DNA of 48,784 nucleotides from an uncultured Blautia sp. GTDB taxonomy: Bacteria; Bacillota; Clostridia; Lachnospirales; Lachnospiraceae. The stretch covers positions 1-48,784 of the forward strand of contig NZ_CALFLA010000064.1 of the NCBI RefSeq assembly GCF_937880195.1. The letters are read 5' to 3'. Under the pieces are notes generated by a model. It ran no database searches and was not told where the DNA came from. It saw nothing but the letters and a program-made list of their open reading frames with translations. How positions within the stretch are numbered: position 1 is the first letter of the stretch; each line of letters starts with the position of its first letter. Positions 24,358-32,768 of this stretch are shown here, piece by piece. A program made the translations under genes and the position numbers.

Positions 24358-25841
24358 GATTAGAATTTGAATATGGACATGGAATCATGGAAGCGCAGCT
24401 TCCAGACAATACAGACGTATTTATTCCAGGTGAAACAGTAAAAGATCCAGACTATATTCCAGAGGATAAGCTTAAGGAGGCTTATCTGGAAAGTCTTGCA
24501 AATCCTATTGGAATGCCCAGGCTTTCTGAGCTGGCCCATAAAGGAACTACTGTTACCATTATTGTGCCGGACAGGGTAAAGGGCGGAGAGCAGCCTACCA
24601 GCCACAGAAAACTCAGCATTAAGTATATTCTTGAGGAACTTTATGGAGCAGGCGTAGAGAAAAAGGATATTCTCTTTATTATTTCCAACGGTCTTCATCC
24701 AAGAAGCACAGAGGCAGACGCAAAGGCTCTTTTTGGACCGGAATTGTTTGACCAGTTCTGGCATACGGGACAGATCATCAGCCATGACAGCGAGGATCAG
24801 GAGCATATGGTGGATCTTGGAACCACCAAAAGAGGCGACCCGGTATTTATGAACAAATATGTATTTGACAGTGATCTGCCTATTTTGATCGGTCATGTAC
24901 AGGGAAATCCGTATGGAGGATATTCTGGCGGCTACAAGCACAGCGCAACAGGAATCACTAACTGGAGAAGCATTGCCAGCCATCATGTGCCTTCTGTTAT
25001 GCATCGCGCGGATTTTACCCCGGTAAACGGCGGCAGCCTTATGAGAAATAAATTTGACGAGATCAGTATGCACATGGAAGAAAAAATGGGCCATCCGTTT
25101 TTCTGCTGTGACGCAGTTCTTGATACCTGTTCCAGACAGATTGCAATTTTCTCAGGATATGCTAAAATTATGATGCCCATGAGCTGGAAAGTGGCGGATA
25201 AAAGAACCTATGTACATTGGGCGGAAAAGAAATACGATGTTCTGGTCTTTGGTATGCCTCAGAAATTCCATTATGGAGACGGAATGGGAACCAATCCTAT
25301 TATGATGATGCAGGCTTTGAGCGCGCAGGTACTTCGTTTTAAACGTATTATGAGCGATAACTGCGTAATTATCTGCTCTTCTCTGTGCAATGGATTTTTC
25401 CATGATGAGAAATGGCCGTATATCAGAGAAATGTATGATCTTTTCCAGCACGATTATATGAATACCCTGCCGGATATGAACCGTTACGGGGAATATTTTG
25501 CAACAAATGAGGAATATATCCGAAAATACAGATTTACAAACGCCTTTCATCCTTTCCACGGTTTCAGTATGATCTCCTGCGGACATATTGCAGAGATGAA
25601 CACAAGCGCTATCTATATCGTAGGCGCACAGGAACCGGGATATGCAAGAGGAATGGGCCTGAAAACAAGAGCCAGCTTTGAAGAGGCGCTGGAAGACGCT
25701 AAGAAGAAATTTGTAGGAGAAAATCCAAATATTCTTGCTCTTCCAATGACATTTAAAAAGGCCGCCGTTCATCTTTGCATGAAGAATCCTGAGGACGACT
25801 GCATGGACGCATACGGCCACTGCCATCCCTGTATGGGCTGA
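24354..25841 (+). CDS. LarA-family nickel-pincer racemase/epimerase, divergent
   Basis: A 495-aa protein of the LarA (DUF2088) family. Alignment by motif to L. plantarum LarA gives: H115 (SNGLHPRST) for H108; K195 in GGYSGGYK for the cofactor-linking K184; H211 in SIASHH for the nickel ligand H200. The general acid/base H174, ten residues before the lysine, is N185 here (NPYGGYSGGYK), and VPDRVKGG has Lys where D-x-T-R is expected. The family transfers a hydride at the alpha carbon of hydroxyacids, so this should be an epimerase of a hydroxy- or sugar acid, or something chemically new. It overlaps the isomerase gene (ATGA). larC lies just beyond lacI; larB and larE are not in the window. Confidence 0.85.
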   Translation: MRLEFEYGHGIMEAQLPDNTDVFIPGETVKDPDYIPEDKLKEAYLESLANPIGMPRLSELAHKGTTVTIIVPDRVKGGEQPTSHRKLSIKYILEELYGAGVEKKDILFIISNGLHPRSTEADAKALFGPELFDQFWHTGQIISHDSEDQEHMVDLGTTKRGDPVFMNKYVFDSDLPILIGHVQGNPYGGYSGGYKHSATGITNWRSIASHHVPSVMHRADFTPVNGGSLMRNKFDEISMHMEEKMGHPFFCCDAVLDTCSRQIAIFSGYAKIMMPMSWKVADKRTYVHWAEKKYDVLVFGMPQKFHYGDGMGTNPIMMMQALSAQVLRFKRIMSDNCVIICSSLCNGFFHDEKWPYIREMYDLFQHDYMNTLPDMNRYGEYFATNEEYIRKYRFTNAFHPFHGFSMISCGHIAEMNTSAIYIVGAQEPGYARGMGLKTRASFEEALEDAKKKFVGENPNILALPMTFKKAAVHLCMKNPEDDCMDAYGHCHPCMG

Positions 25842-25871
25842 TGGTATTGGATAAGAAAGGATTTTGATGGA

Positions 25872-26471
25872 ATGAGTCAGGAAGAAAATCAGGTATTAAA
25901 GAAAATGTCTGCAGTTCAGGTTTACTGGCAGTTATTTAAGAATATTTTCATACTGAGTTCATGTACATTCGGAGGAGGCTTCGTGATCATCGGAATGGTG
26001 AAGAAAACCTTTGTGGAAAAACTTCACTGGATATCAGAAGAAGAAATGCTGGATATGACGGCAATCGCACAGTCTGCGCCGGGAGCCCTTGGCGTAAACA
26101 TTGCCATTGTTACCGGATACAGGATCCGCAGAGTAAAAGGAGCATTAACGGCAGCGCTGGGAGCAGTGCTGCCCCCTCTTTTTATCATATCTGTGATTTC
26201 CGTTTTTTATAACCAGTTTAAGGATAATGCTGTGATCGCCATTGCCCTTCAGGTTATGAGAGCCGGTGTTGCGGCAGTGATCTGCGACGTGGTGTTTACC
26301 CTGGCGGCTAATATATTTAAAATGAAAAATATATTATGGATTTTTGTAATGGCGGCTGCCTTTATCGCCACTGTATTCTTTGATGTAAGTGCAGCTGTTT
26401 TGATTCTGGTTTGCGGAACCATTGGTCTTGTATACAGCCTGACGGCAGGAAGGAGTAAAGAAGCAAAATGA
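25872..26471 (+). CDS. CHR-family (chromate/sulfate) transporter half 1
   Basis: A 199-aa membrane protein of the short-chain CHR family with the N-terminal FGGGFVIIGM motif and the AQSAPGALGVN motif, and about five TM helices. Short CHR proteins work as heterologous pairs, and the second half follows with a four-base overlap. The family exports chromate and is tied to sulfate or other oxyanions. At the 3' end of this catabolic operon it probably exports an anionic end product. Start at 25872 behind AGAAAGGA. Confidence 0.88.
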   Translation: MSQEENQVLKKMSAVQVYWQLFKNIFILSSCTFGGGFVIIGMVKKTFVEKLHWISEEEMLDMTAIAQSAPGALGVNIAIVTGYRIRRVKGALTAALGAVLPPLFIISVISVFYNQFKDNAVIAIALQVMRAGVAAVICDVVFTLAANIFKMKNILWIFVMAAAFIATVFFDVSAAVLILVCGTIGLVYSLTAGRSKEAK

Positions 26472-27034
26472 TTTATTTTAGGCTTTTTTGGGCGTTCTTC
26501 CAGATCGGGCTTTTTAGTTTCGGAGGCGGATATGCGGCAGTACCGCTGATCCAGAGCCAGATAGTAGAAACTAACAAATGGCTGGAAATGAGCCAGTTTG
26601 CAGATTTGATCACCATAGCAGAAATGACCCCGGGCCCTATAGCGGTAAACAGCGCAACCTTTGTAGGGCAGCAGGTAGCGGGGCTTACAGGAGCGATTGT
26701 ATGTACCCTGGGCTGTATCACTCCGTCTTTGATCATTGTTCTCATTCTTTCCTGGTTGTATATGAAATACCGTAATCTCAGGGCGGTTCAGGGAATCCTT
26801 ACAGGACTTCGCCCGGCTATCGTGGCTATGATCGCGTCAGCGGGACTGTCGCTTTTGATCCTTGCATTATTTAATGCCTCTTTAGGGGAGATTGTTCTGT
26901 CAGATTTCCGTATTACGGAAGGAGTATTGTTTTTTGTAAGTTTTATACTTCTGCGTAAATTTAAACTGAATCCGATTATGATCATTTTTGGATCGGGAAT
27001 CGTGGGAACGTTGATCTATTTGGTTTTTTTCTAA
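26468..27034 (+). CDS. CHR-family (chromate/sulfate) transporter half 2
   Basis: A 188-aa partner of the preceding gene, starting in its stop codon (ATGA at 26468-26471). It has FGGGYAAVPLIQSQI near the N terminus and AEMTPGPIAVNSATFVG, the better-conserved P-G-P form of the CHR motif. Five to six TM helices are predicted. It is the last gene of the operon, followed 23 bases later by a strong terminator. Confidence 0.9.
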   Translation: MIYFRLFWAFFQIGLFSFGGGYAAVPLIQSQIVETNKWLEMSQFADLITIAEMTPGPIAVNSATFVGQQVAGLTGAIVCTLGCITPSLIIVLILSWLYMKYRNLRAVQGILTGLRPAIVAMIASAGLSLLILALFNASLGEIVLSDFRITEGVLFFVSFILLRKFKLNPIMIIFGSGIVGTLIYLVFF

Positions 27035-27057
27035 ATGAATAATACAGTGTTTCAGAG

Positions 27058-27098
27058 AAATCTCCTTAAACAGATAAGTTGTTTGGGGAGATTTTTTT
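27058..27098 (+). terminator. Terminator of the 14-gene operon
   Basis: AAATCTCCTTAAACA pairs (with two G-U pairs) with TGTTTGGGGAGATTT around a short loop, followed by a run of T. It marks the operon end. Confidence 0.9.
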
Positions 27099-27117
27099 AA
27101 TGAATTTTTAATCTTTC

Positions 27118-27178
27118 TTCAAGAATGAATTAAGGAATAGCTGTTATAGTGAAACCATCAAAAGAAAACATTCTTGAA
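27118..27178 (+). promoter_or_regulatory. Extended -10 promoter flanked by a 10-bp inverted repeat
   Basis: TGTTATAGT (27142-27150) is an extended -10 box. TTCAAGAATG (27118-27127) and its exact complement CATTCTTGAA (27169-27178) flank it symmetrically, suggesting a two-site operator. Confidence 0.5.
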
Positions 27179-27194
27179 AGGACAGGGTGAAAAT

Positions 27195-27722
27195 ATGGAA
27201 CAATTAGAAAAAGTGGAAAAACTGAGACAAAGAGCAAATGTCTCCTATGAGGAGGCAAAAGAAGCTCTTGAGGCTTCGGGATGGGATTTACTGGACGCTA
27301 TGGTATATCTGGAAAAACAGGGAAAGGTAAAGCCGCCGGAACAGGAAACTTATACGACCAACTGTGAGGATCAGCCTCAGTACATGGATGTAAAGGAAAA
27401 GGTTCATGAACAGGAGGAAGAATCCTCCAGAAAAACAGGAGAGAAGTTGGGACATCTTTTTCGGATCTTTATAAGAAAGACAAGGGACAATGCTTTTTGT
27501 GTTTCAAGAAAAGGAGAGGAAATCTTAAGAACTCCCGTAATCGTGATGATCATTCTTTTAATCTTTTTATGGCAGTTTTTGATCCCGGCTGCAGTGATCG
27601 CATTGTTTTTTGACTTCCGTTATTCTTTTAAAGGAAAAGATAATCTGGAAGGCATGAATAAGGCAATGGAAAAAGCAGGGGAGTTTGCAGATAAGGTAAA
27701 AGACGAGTACGAAAAACTGTAA
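27195..27722 (+). CDS. UBA-like / DUF4342-type membrane protein
   Basis: A 175-aa protein from the ATG at 27195. Residues 3-40 (KLRQRANVSYEEAKEALEAS, then GWDLLDAMVYL) look like a UBA/TS-N three-helix domain as in EF-Ts. After an acidic linker, residues 85-150 (SRKGEEILRTPVIVMIILLI) resemble DUF4342, a membrane-associated domain with one hydrophobic hairpin, followed by an amphipathic tail. The function of this architecture is unknown; it is common in Clostridia. The gene is monocistronic, with its own promoter. Confidence 0.75.
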   Translation: MEQLEKVEKLRQRANVSYEEAKEALEASGWDLLDAMVYLEKQGKVKPPEQETYTTNCEDQPQYMDVKEKVHEQEEESSRKTGEKLGHLFRIFIRKTRDNAFCVSRKGEEILRTPVIVMIILLIFLWQFLIPAAVIALFFDFRYSFKGKDNLEGMNKAMEKAGEFADKVKDEYEKL

Positions 27723-27766
27723 TATAAAAAGTGTTCACAGGTAATATTTCAGGCGGAAATCCCGGA

Positions 27767-27795
27767 TTGTCATAAGCTCTTGAAACCGTTATAAT
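27767..27795 (+). promoter_or_regulatory. Sigma-A promoter of the dus / two-component operon
   Basis: TTGTCA (27767-27772), a 17-bp spacer and TATAAT (27790-27795), 45 bases before the dus start. Confidence 0.8.
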
Positions 27796-27839
27796 ACAAG
27801 TATTGCTGCAAAGTAAAATATAGATAAAGGAATGGAAAT

Positions 27840-28781
27840 ATGCAGTTTTATTTGGCGCCGATGGAGGGCATTACCGGATATATTTACCGGAATGCCTTTT
27901 ATAAAATATATGGAGATATAGACAGATATTTTGCTCCGTTTATTATGAGCAAAAAGTTAAATCAGAAGGAGATTCGGGATATTCTGCCTGAGAACAATCA
28001 GGGAATGGAGCTGATTCCCCAGATTCTTGCAAACCGGGCAGAGGATTTTCTTGCTATTGCAAAGGCAATAGAATCTTACGGCTACAAAAAGGTGAATCTG
28101 AACCTGGGATGTCCTTCCCCTACAGTAACCTCAAGAAACAGAGGCTCCGGTTTTCTGGCTCTGCCAAAAGAGCTGGATCGTTTCCTGGAGGAAATCTTTG
28201 AGGCCTGCCCTATGGAAATATCCATCAAGACCAGGATCGGTCTGGAGGATGAGGAGGAATGGGAAGGGCTTCTTAAGATTTATGAGAAATATCCTCTGGA
28301 GGAACTGATCGTTCATCCCCGGCTGAAAACAGACCAGTATAAGCCTGGTACGATCCACAGAGAAGCCTATAAAATGGCGGCAGAGAAGAGCCGCCATTCC
28401 TTGTGCTATAACGGAGATATCAAAGACAGGGAAACATATCAGGAGCTTATCAGTGATTTTCCTGATACAAAAAAGGTGATGCTGGGAAGAGGTCTCCTTA
28501 AAAAGCCCTGGCTTATAAAGAAACTGAAAGGCGGAACCGAAGACCAGGTTTTGTATAAAGAGGAGCTGAAGGCATTTCATGACGAGCTGCTGGCAGGATA
28601 TGTGGATTATATGTCAGGAGATCAAAATACGCTGTATAAAATGAAGGAGCTTTGGGGTTACCTGGGAACGTCTTTTACAAACCCGGATAAGTATATGAAA
28701 AAAATACGGAAGTCCCAGAGACTCAGTGAATATAAAATCTGGACAGATCATTTGTTCCGGGAACAGGAACTGATTTTGTAG
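27840..28781 (+). CDS. tRNA-dihydrouridine synthase family protein
   Basis: A 313-aa flavin-dependent TIM-barrel enzyme: LAPMEGITGYIYRNAF at the N terminus, NLNLGCPSPTV with the conserved Cys-Pro, KTRIGLEDEEEWE, VHPRLKTDQY, CYNGDI and MLGRGLLKKPWL. It reduces uridine in the tRNA D-loop. The active-site pattern is closest to short DusB/DusC-type enzymes, but the exact position modified cannot be told. It is the first gene of a three-gene transcript with the two-component system starting 23 bases downstream. Confidence 0.9.
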   Translation: MQFYLAPMEGITGYIYRNAFYKIYGDIDRYFAPFIMSKKLNQKEIRDILPENNQGMELIPQILANRAEDFLAIAKAIESYGYKKVNLNLGCPSPTVTSRNRGSGFLALPKELDRFLEEIFEACPMEISIKTRIGLEDEEEWEGLLKIYEKYPLEELIVHPRLKTDQYKPGTIHREAYKMAAEKSRHSLCYNGDIKDRETYQELISDFPDTKKVMLGRGLLKKPWLIKKLKGGTEDQVLYKEELKAFHDELLAGYVDYMSGDQNTLYKMKELWGYLGTSFTNPDKYMKKIRKSQRLSEYKIWTDHLFREQELIL

Positions 28782-28804
28782 TAGGGAATAGGGAGGAAAA
28801 GTTT

Positions 28805-29518
28805 ATGGGAGCCCATATTCTGATCGTCGAGGATGAGGAGAAACTGGCAAGATTTGTGGAGCTGGAGCTGCTTCATGAAGGGTATCAGGTGACAAAAAGC
28901 GGAAATGGAAGAGAAGCGCTTTCTATGGCAGAGAAAGAGAGATTTGATCTGATTCTTCTTGACATTCTTCTTCCCGGGCTTAATGGCCTGGAGGTACTGC
29001 GGCGGCTTATGCAGGAAGGAATTTCCACTCCGGTAATCCTTCTTACTGCCAGAGATGCAGTAATGGATAAGGTTGCGGGGCTGGATGCCGGGGCAGTGGA
29101 TTATATTACAAAGCCTTTTGCTATTGAGGAGCTTCTGGCAAGGATACGTGTGGGTTTAAAACTTCATGGAACAGTTTCAAAGTCCCAGATAGAGGAAAAG
29201 GAAGAGGGAATGCTTCAGTGGCAAAATCTCATTCTTTCTGAAAAACGCCATCAGGTAACATGGAACGGACAGGAAATCCATCTTACCAACAGAGAATTTC
29301 GTATGCTGCAGGTACTTTTGGAAAACAGAAACATGGTTCTTTCCAGGGAAACACTTCTGGAAAAAGTCTGCGGATATGATTATATGGGAGAGACGAACGT
29401 AGTGGACGTATATGTGCGTTTTCTTCGGTCAAAGATCGACGAGGTTTACGGAGTGAAAATGATCCGTACTGTTCGGGGCGTTGGGTATGTAATCAAAGAG
29501 GATGAAATGAATGGGTGA
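28805..29518 (+). CDS. OmpR-family response regulator
   Basis: A 237-aa regulator: receiver domain with acidic residues E9/D10, phosphoacceptor D53 (LILLDILLPG) and Lys in YITKPFA. The C-terminal winged helix (about 135-232) has the motifs LTNREFRMLQVLLENRN, VDVYVRFLRSKID and IRTVRGVGYVI. It overlaps the kinase gene by eight bases. Its targets are not evident from this window. Confidence 0.93.
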   Translation: MGAHILIVEDEEKLARFVELELLHEGYQVTKSGNGREALSMAEKERFDLILLDILLPGLNGLEVLRRLMQEGISTPVILLTARDAVMDKVAGLDAGAVDYITKPFAIEELLARIRVGLKLHGTVSKSQIEEKEEGMLQWQNLILSEKRHQVTWNGQEIHLTNREFRMLQVLLENRNMVLSRETLLEKVCGYDYMGETNVVDVYVRFLRSKIDEVYGVKMIRTVRGVGYVIKEDEMNG

Positions 29519-30776
29519 GAAAAACTTTGGCGCAGAGACAAAACGAATGACTTCCATTGTCAGAAAGCTTCATTGGGACTGGATTGGAAGAAAATTCAGC
29601 ATGTATCTGGGGTTTGACCTGTTTTTACTGGCAGCTCTGTGCGTGGGCTGGATCTGTGATCAGGAATATACCCGCCTGGGGGAGCTGACCTGGGATCATA
29701 GCCGTATGCTTGCCGGATTCGGCAATCTGAAAAATATGACTTATATGGTAAAAGATGCGGAAGGAAGGCTTCTTCTGGAGCTTTCTGTATGGCCGCCTCT
29801 TAAGATCATCCTTATTGTGATCGGAATTGTAGCTGCGGCTCAGCTTATAGACAGTTTTTTTGATTATATGGAAGAAGAAAAAAGAATCCGCCGGATTCTT
29901 GCGCCTATTAATGAAATTGCCCTGAAAGCAGATGAGTTGAGTAAAATGACGTTTTCTGAGGAGAAATATCAGCAGATCGAGGATGCAATCTCCAGCCTGC
30001 AGCCAAATGAGCAGGAGATCCTTTCTTTTGGAGATGCGGATCTGATGGGAATTGAAGCTGCCATGAACAATCTTCTGATGCGGATGCGGGATTCTTATAA
30101 GCAGCAGGCCAGGTTTGTCAACGACGCCTCTCATGAGCTGCGCACTCCCATTGCTGTAATACAGGGCTATGCCAATATGCTTGCCCGGTGGGGCAGCCGT
30201 GACGAGAAGGTTTTAAATGAATCCATAGAGGCGATCCAGCATGAATCAGATCATATGAAATACCTGGTAGAACAGCTTCTTTTTCTTGCCAGGGGAGACA
30301 GCGGCAAAACACGGCTGACCTTTCAGGAGGTTTCTCTGAATGATCTTGTGAAGGAAATTTATGAGGAGTCCCTGATGATTGATGAAAATCATCCCTATCG
30401 TTTCAGCAGGGCGGAGGAAGAAATTTCAGTGAAAGCAGACGCGGCGCTTCTGAAACAGGCGGTGCGCATTCTTGTGGATAATGGAGCAAAGTATACTCAT
30501 AAAGGAGACGAGATTGTTTTAAGTTTTGGAAAAAATTCTGAAGGACTTCCCTATATCCAGGTACAGGATACAGGAATTGGAATGGAAGAGGCAGACGTAT
30601 CCCATATGTTTGACCGTTTTTACAGAGCAGACGAAGCCAGAACTTATCAGGGAACAGGCCTTGGGCTTTCTATTGCAAAATGGATCGTAGACAAACATGG
30701 GGGCTATTTTGAAATACTTTCCAGAACTGGACTTGGCACAAGGGTCAGAATCGTGCTGGGAAAATCTGGATCATAG
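29511..30776 (+). CDS. OmpR-type partner sensor histidine kinase
   Basis: A 421-aa kinase with two TM helices (about 30-50 and 98-118) around a short 45-residue extracytoplasmic loop. A HAMP-like linker precedes the HisKA domain with H208 in NDASHELRTPIAV. The HATPase has N-box VDNGAKYTHKGD, DTGIGM, FDRFYRADEA and GTGLGLSIAKWIV. The small outer loop suggests membrane-stress or intramembrane sensing. It is translationally coupled to its regulator and followed by a bidirectional terminator. Confidence 0.92.
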   Translation: MGEKNFGAETKRMTSIVRKLHWDWIGRKFSMYLGFDLFLLAALCVGWICDQEYTRLGELTWDHSRMLAGFGNLKNMTYMVKDAEGRLLLELSVWPPLKIILIVIGIVAAAQLIDSFFDYMEEEKRIRRILAPINEIALKADELSKMTFSEEKYQQIEDAISSLQPNEQEILSFGDADLMGIEAAMNNLLMRMRDSYKQQARFVNDASHELRTPIAVIQGYANMLARWGSRDEKVLNESIEAIQHESDHMKYLVEQLLFLARGDSGKTRLTFQEVSLNDLVKEIYEESLMIDENHPYRFSRAEEEISVKADAALLKQAVRILVDNGAKYTHKGDEIVLSFGKNSEGLPYIQVQDTGIGMEEADVSHMFDRFYRADEARTYQGTGLGLSIAKWIVDKHGGYFEILSRTGLGTRVRIVLGKSGS

Positions 30777-30810
30777 GTAAAAGTACAAAAATACCATGTG
30801 AAAAATAATA

Positions 30811-30861
30811 AAAACAGAGCTGATATTCTCATATAAAAGAGAGAAAACAGCTCTGTTTTTT
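30811..30861. terminator. Bidirectional terminator between the kinase and the GH13 gene
   Basis: AAAACAGAGCTG (30811-30822) pairs with CAGCTCTGTTTT (30848-30859) with T-runs on both strands. It serves two convergent transcripts. Confidence 0.85.
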
Positions 30862-30878
30862 GATGAAATTCTAAATTT

Positions 30879-32555
30879 TTATCTGTTGGACAGCTCCAGA
30901 ATAACGGCCTGATAATTTTTTAGATGAAGGATATTGTCTGTGATATCTACATCCTTATAATTGTTCAGAAGCACTTTTGTAATCTGTGCAGGAAGAACCA
31001 TATCCTGAGCTTCCGGCTGGAAATTACCTGCAACAAGAAGAGTTTTGTCGCCCTTACGGAGGTAGGCCATCAGGTTATGCTGTTCCTGAAGATAAGGGAG
31101 CAGTTCTCCGTAAACAATGGTTTCTTTGTACTCCGGGTTTTTGCGGAGAGCGGTCAGTTTTTTGTAAAAAGAAAGAAGAGAATCAGGATCCTTTAACTGA
31201 GATTCTACATTGATTTCTCTGTAATTTGGATTTACATTTAGCCATGGTTTTGCAGAGGAAAAGCCAGCGTTATCTGTATCATCCCACTGCATGGGAGTTC
31301 TGGCATTGTCACGGCTGTAAAGAGAAATACATTTCAGGGCTTCCTTTTCAGTAAGTCCTGCGCGAAGGGCAACATGATATTCGTCAATAGTGCTGATATC
31401 GTCAATCTGGTCAATGGATGTAAACTTCATATTCTCCATTCCGATTTCCTGACCCTGGTAAATAAAAGGCAGCCCTTTCAGCATAAAGTACATAACAGCC
31501 AGCATTTTTTTACTGGAAAGGGTGGTTTCCCCGTCTGGAATATAATGGCTGACACCTCTTGGTTCATCGTGATTTTCAATAATGTTTGAAAGAAAGCCAA
31601 TGTTTCCGACACGTTTCTGGGAATGGAAACAGCAGTTTTTGTAGTCGTCAGGAGTGATCCGCTGACGATCATACCAGCCCTTGGTACTGCCGCCAAAAAC
31701 GACAGGGGCAAAGTCGAACATTGTGGAAAAATATCCGTTATCGCCAATAAAATCAGGAAGCTCTTCATCCTTTTCGTTAAATACCTCGCCTACGGAAAAA
31801 GCCCCATGAGGTCCAAAGGTATGATCCCGCATTTCTCCCAGAAATTCACCTACGCCTTTTGCATCTGCAAGCATGTTGTCAATAGTGGAAAGGCCGTCTG
31901 AACGGTCAGAAAGGTAGTCTTTATACGGGAGCTTTTTCTTGATATTGATAATAGCGTCAATACGGAAACCGCTTAGTCCTCTGTCAAGCCACCAGTTGAT
32001 ATTTTTGTAAACCTCTTCTCGTACTTCTGGATTTCCCCAGTTAAGATCAGGCTGCTTTTTGTGGAAAAGATGAAGATATTGTTTGTCAGGATGACCAGGC
32101 AGAGGCTCCCAGACAGAACCGCCAAAATAACTGCGCCAGTTGCAAGGCAGTTCCCCTTCTTTTTTGTCTTCTATGTAGAAGAAATTTCCGTATTTTCCAT
32201 CTGGATCTTCACATGCTTTTTGGAACCATTCATGCTCATCAGAGCAGTGATTTACTACAAGATCAAGAAGGATATACATATTTCGTCTGCGGGCTTCTTC
32301 AATCAGACGATCCATGTCTTCAAGAGTTCCGAAAGCAGGATGGATGTTGTAATAATCAGAAATATCATAGCCCTGATCCGCAAATGGAGAGGGATAGCAG
32401 GGAGAGATCCACAGGATATCCACGCCAAGTTCCTTCAGATAATCCAGTTTATTTATAATACCGGGAATATCCCCGATTCCGTCGTTATTTGAGTCAAAAA
32501 AGCTTTTGGGATAGATCTGATAAGCTACCTTATCATGCCACCATTTTTGTTCCAT
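30879..32555 (-). CDS. GH13 alpha-glucosidase (oligo-1,6-glucosidase/DexB-like family)
   Basis: A 558-aa cytosolic GH13 enzyme with the full set of conserved regions: VAYQIYPKSFFDSNNDGIGD, LLDLVVNHCSDEHEWF, GFRIDAI (nucleophile Asp), VGEV (acid/base Glu) and ENHDEPRG (third Asp). RDNARTPMQW is typical of oligo-1,6-glucosidase, DexB and TreC. In this subfamily the residue after the nucleophile is Val in many alpha-1,6 enzymes and Ala in many alpha-1,4 enzymes; here it is Ala. So maltose-type substrates are plausible, though trehalose 6-phosphate cannot be ruled out. AGGAGG precedes the ATG. The gene is monocistronic. Confidence 0.9.
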   Translation of the reverse strand: MEQKWWHDKVAYQIYPKSFFDSNNDGIGDIPGIINKLDYLKELGVDILWISPCYPSPFADQGYDISDYYNIHPAFGTLEDMDRLIEEARRRNMYILLDLVVNHCSDEHEWFQKACEDPDGKYGNFFYIEDKKEGELPCNWRSYFGGSVWEPLPGHPDKQYLHLFHKKQPDLNWGNPEVREEVYKNINWWLDRGLSGFRIDAIINIKKKLPYKDYLSDRSDGLSTIDNMLADAKGVGEFLGEMRDHTFGPHGAFSVGEVFNEKDEELPDFIGDNGYFSTMFDFAPVVFGGSTKGWYDRQRITPDDYKNCCFHSQKRVGNIGFLSNIIENHDEPRGVSHYIPDGETTLSSKKMLAVMYFMLKGLPFIYQGQEIGMENMKFTSIDQIDDISTIDEYHVALRAGLTEKEALKCISLYSRDNARTPMQWDDTDNAGFSSAKPWLNVNPNYREINVESQLKDPDSLLSFYKKLTALRKNPEYKETIVYGELLPYLQEQHNLMAYLRKGDKTLLVAGNFQPEAQDMVLPAQITKVLLNNYKDVDITDNILHLKNYQAVILELSNR

Positions 32556-32584
32556 AGTCTGTCATTCCTCCTGTATTAATCTGT

Positions 32585-32599
32585 GCATTATTATAATGC
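32585..32599 (-). promoter_or_regulatory. GH13 gene -10 region within a small palindrome
   Basis: The minus strand has TATAAT (plus 32590-32595) inside GCATTA-TTA-TAATGC. The -35 is poor, so an activator or repressor is likely involved. Confidence 0.4.
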
Positions 32600-32687
32600 C
32601 CTGCTTTGAAAAAAGCACTGGTTATTCTGACAAAAAGAGTTGTTTGGATTAGTTAAAAATAATATAATGTAAGAAACTGTTTCACTA

Positions 32688-32716
32688 TTGACAAAAAATG
32701 ACATATGGCGTAAAGT
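32688..32716 (+). promoter_or_regulatory. feoAB promoter
   Basis: TTGACA (32688-32693), 17-bp spacer, TAAAGT (32711-32716). No clear Fur box is visible. Confidence 0.6.
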
Positions 32717-32768
32717 TACACATGGTAAACAATAAGAAACAGGAATCAGTGAAAAGAGGAAAAGTCAG

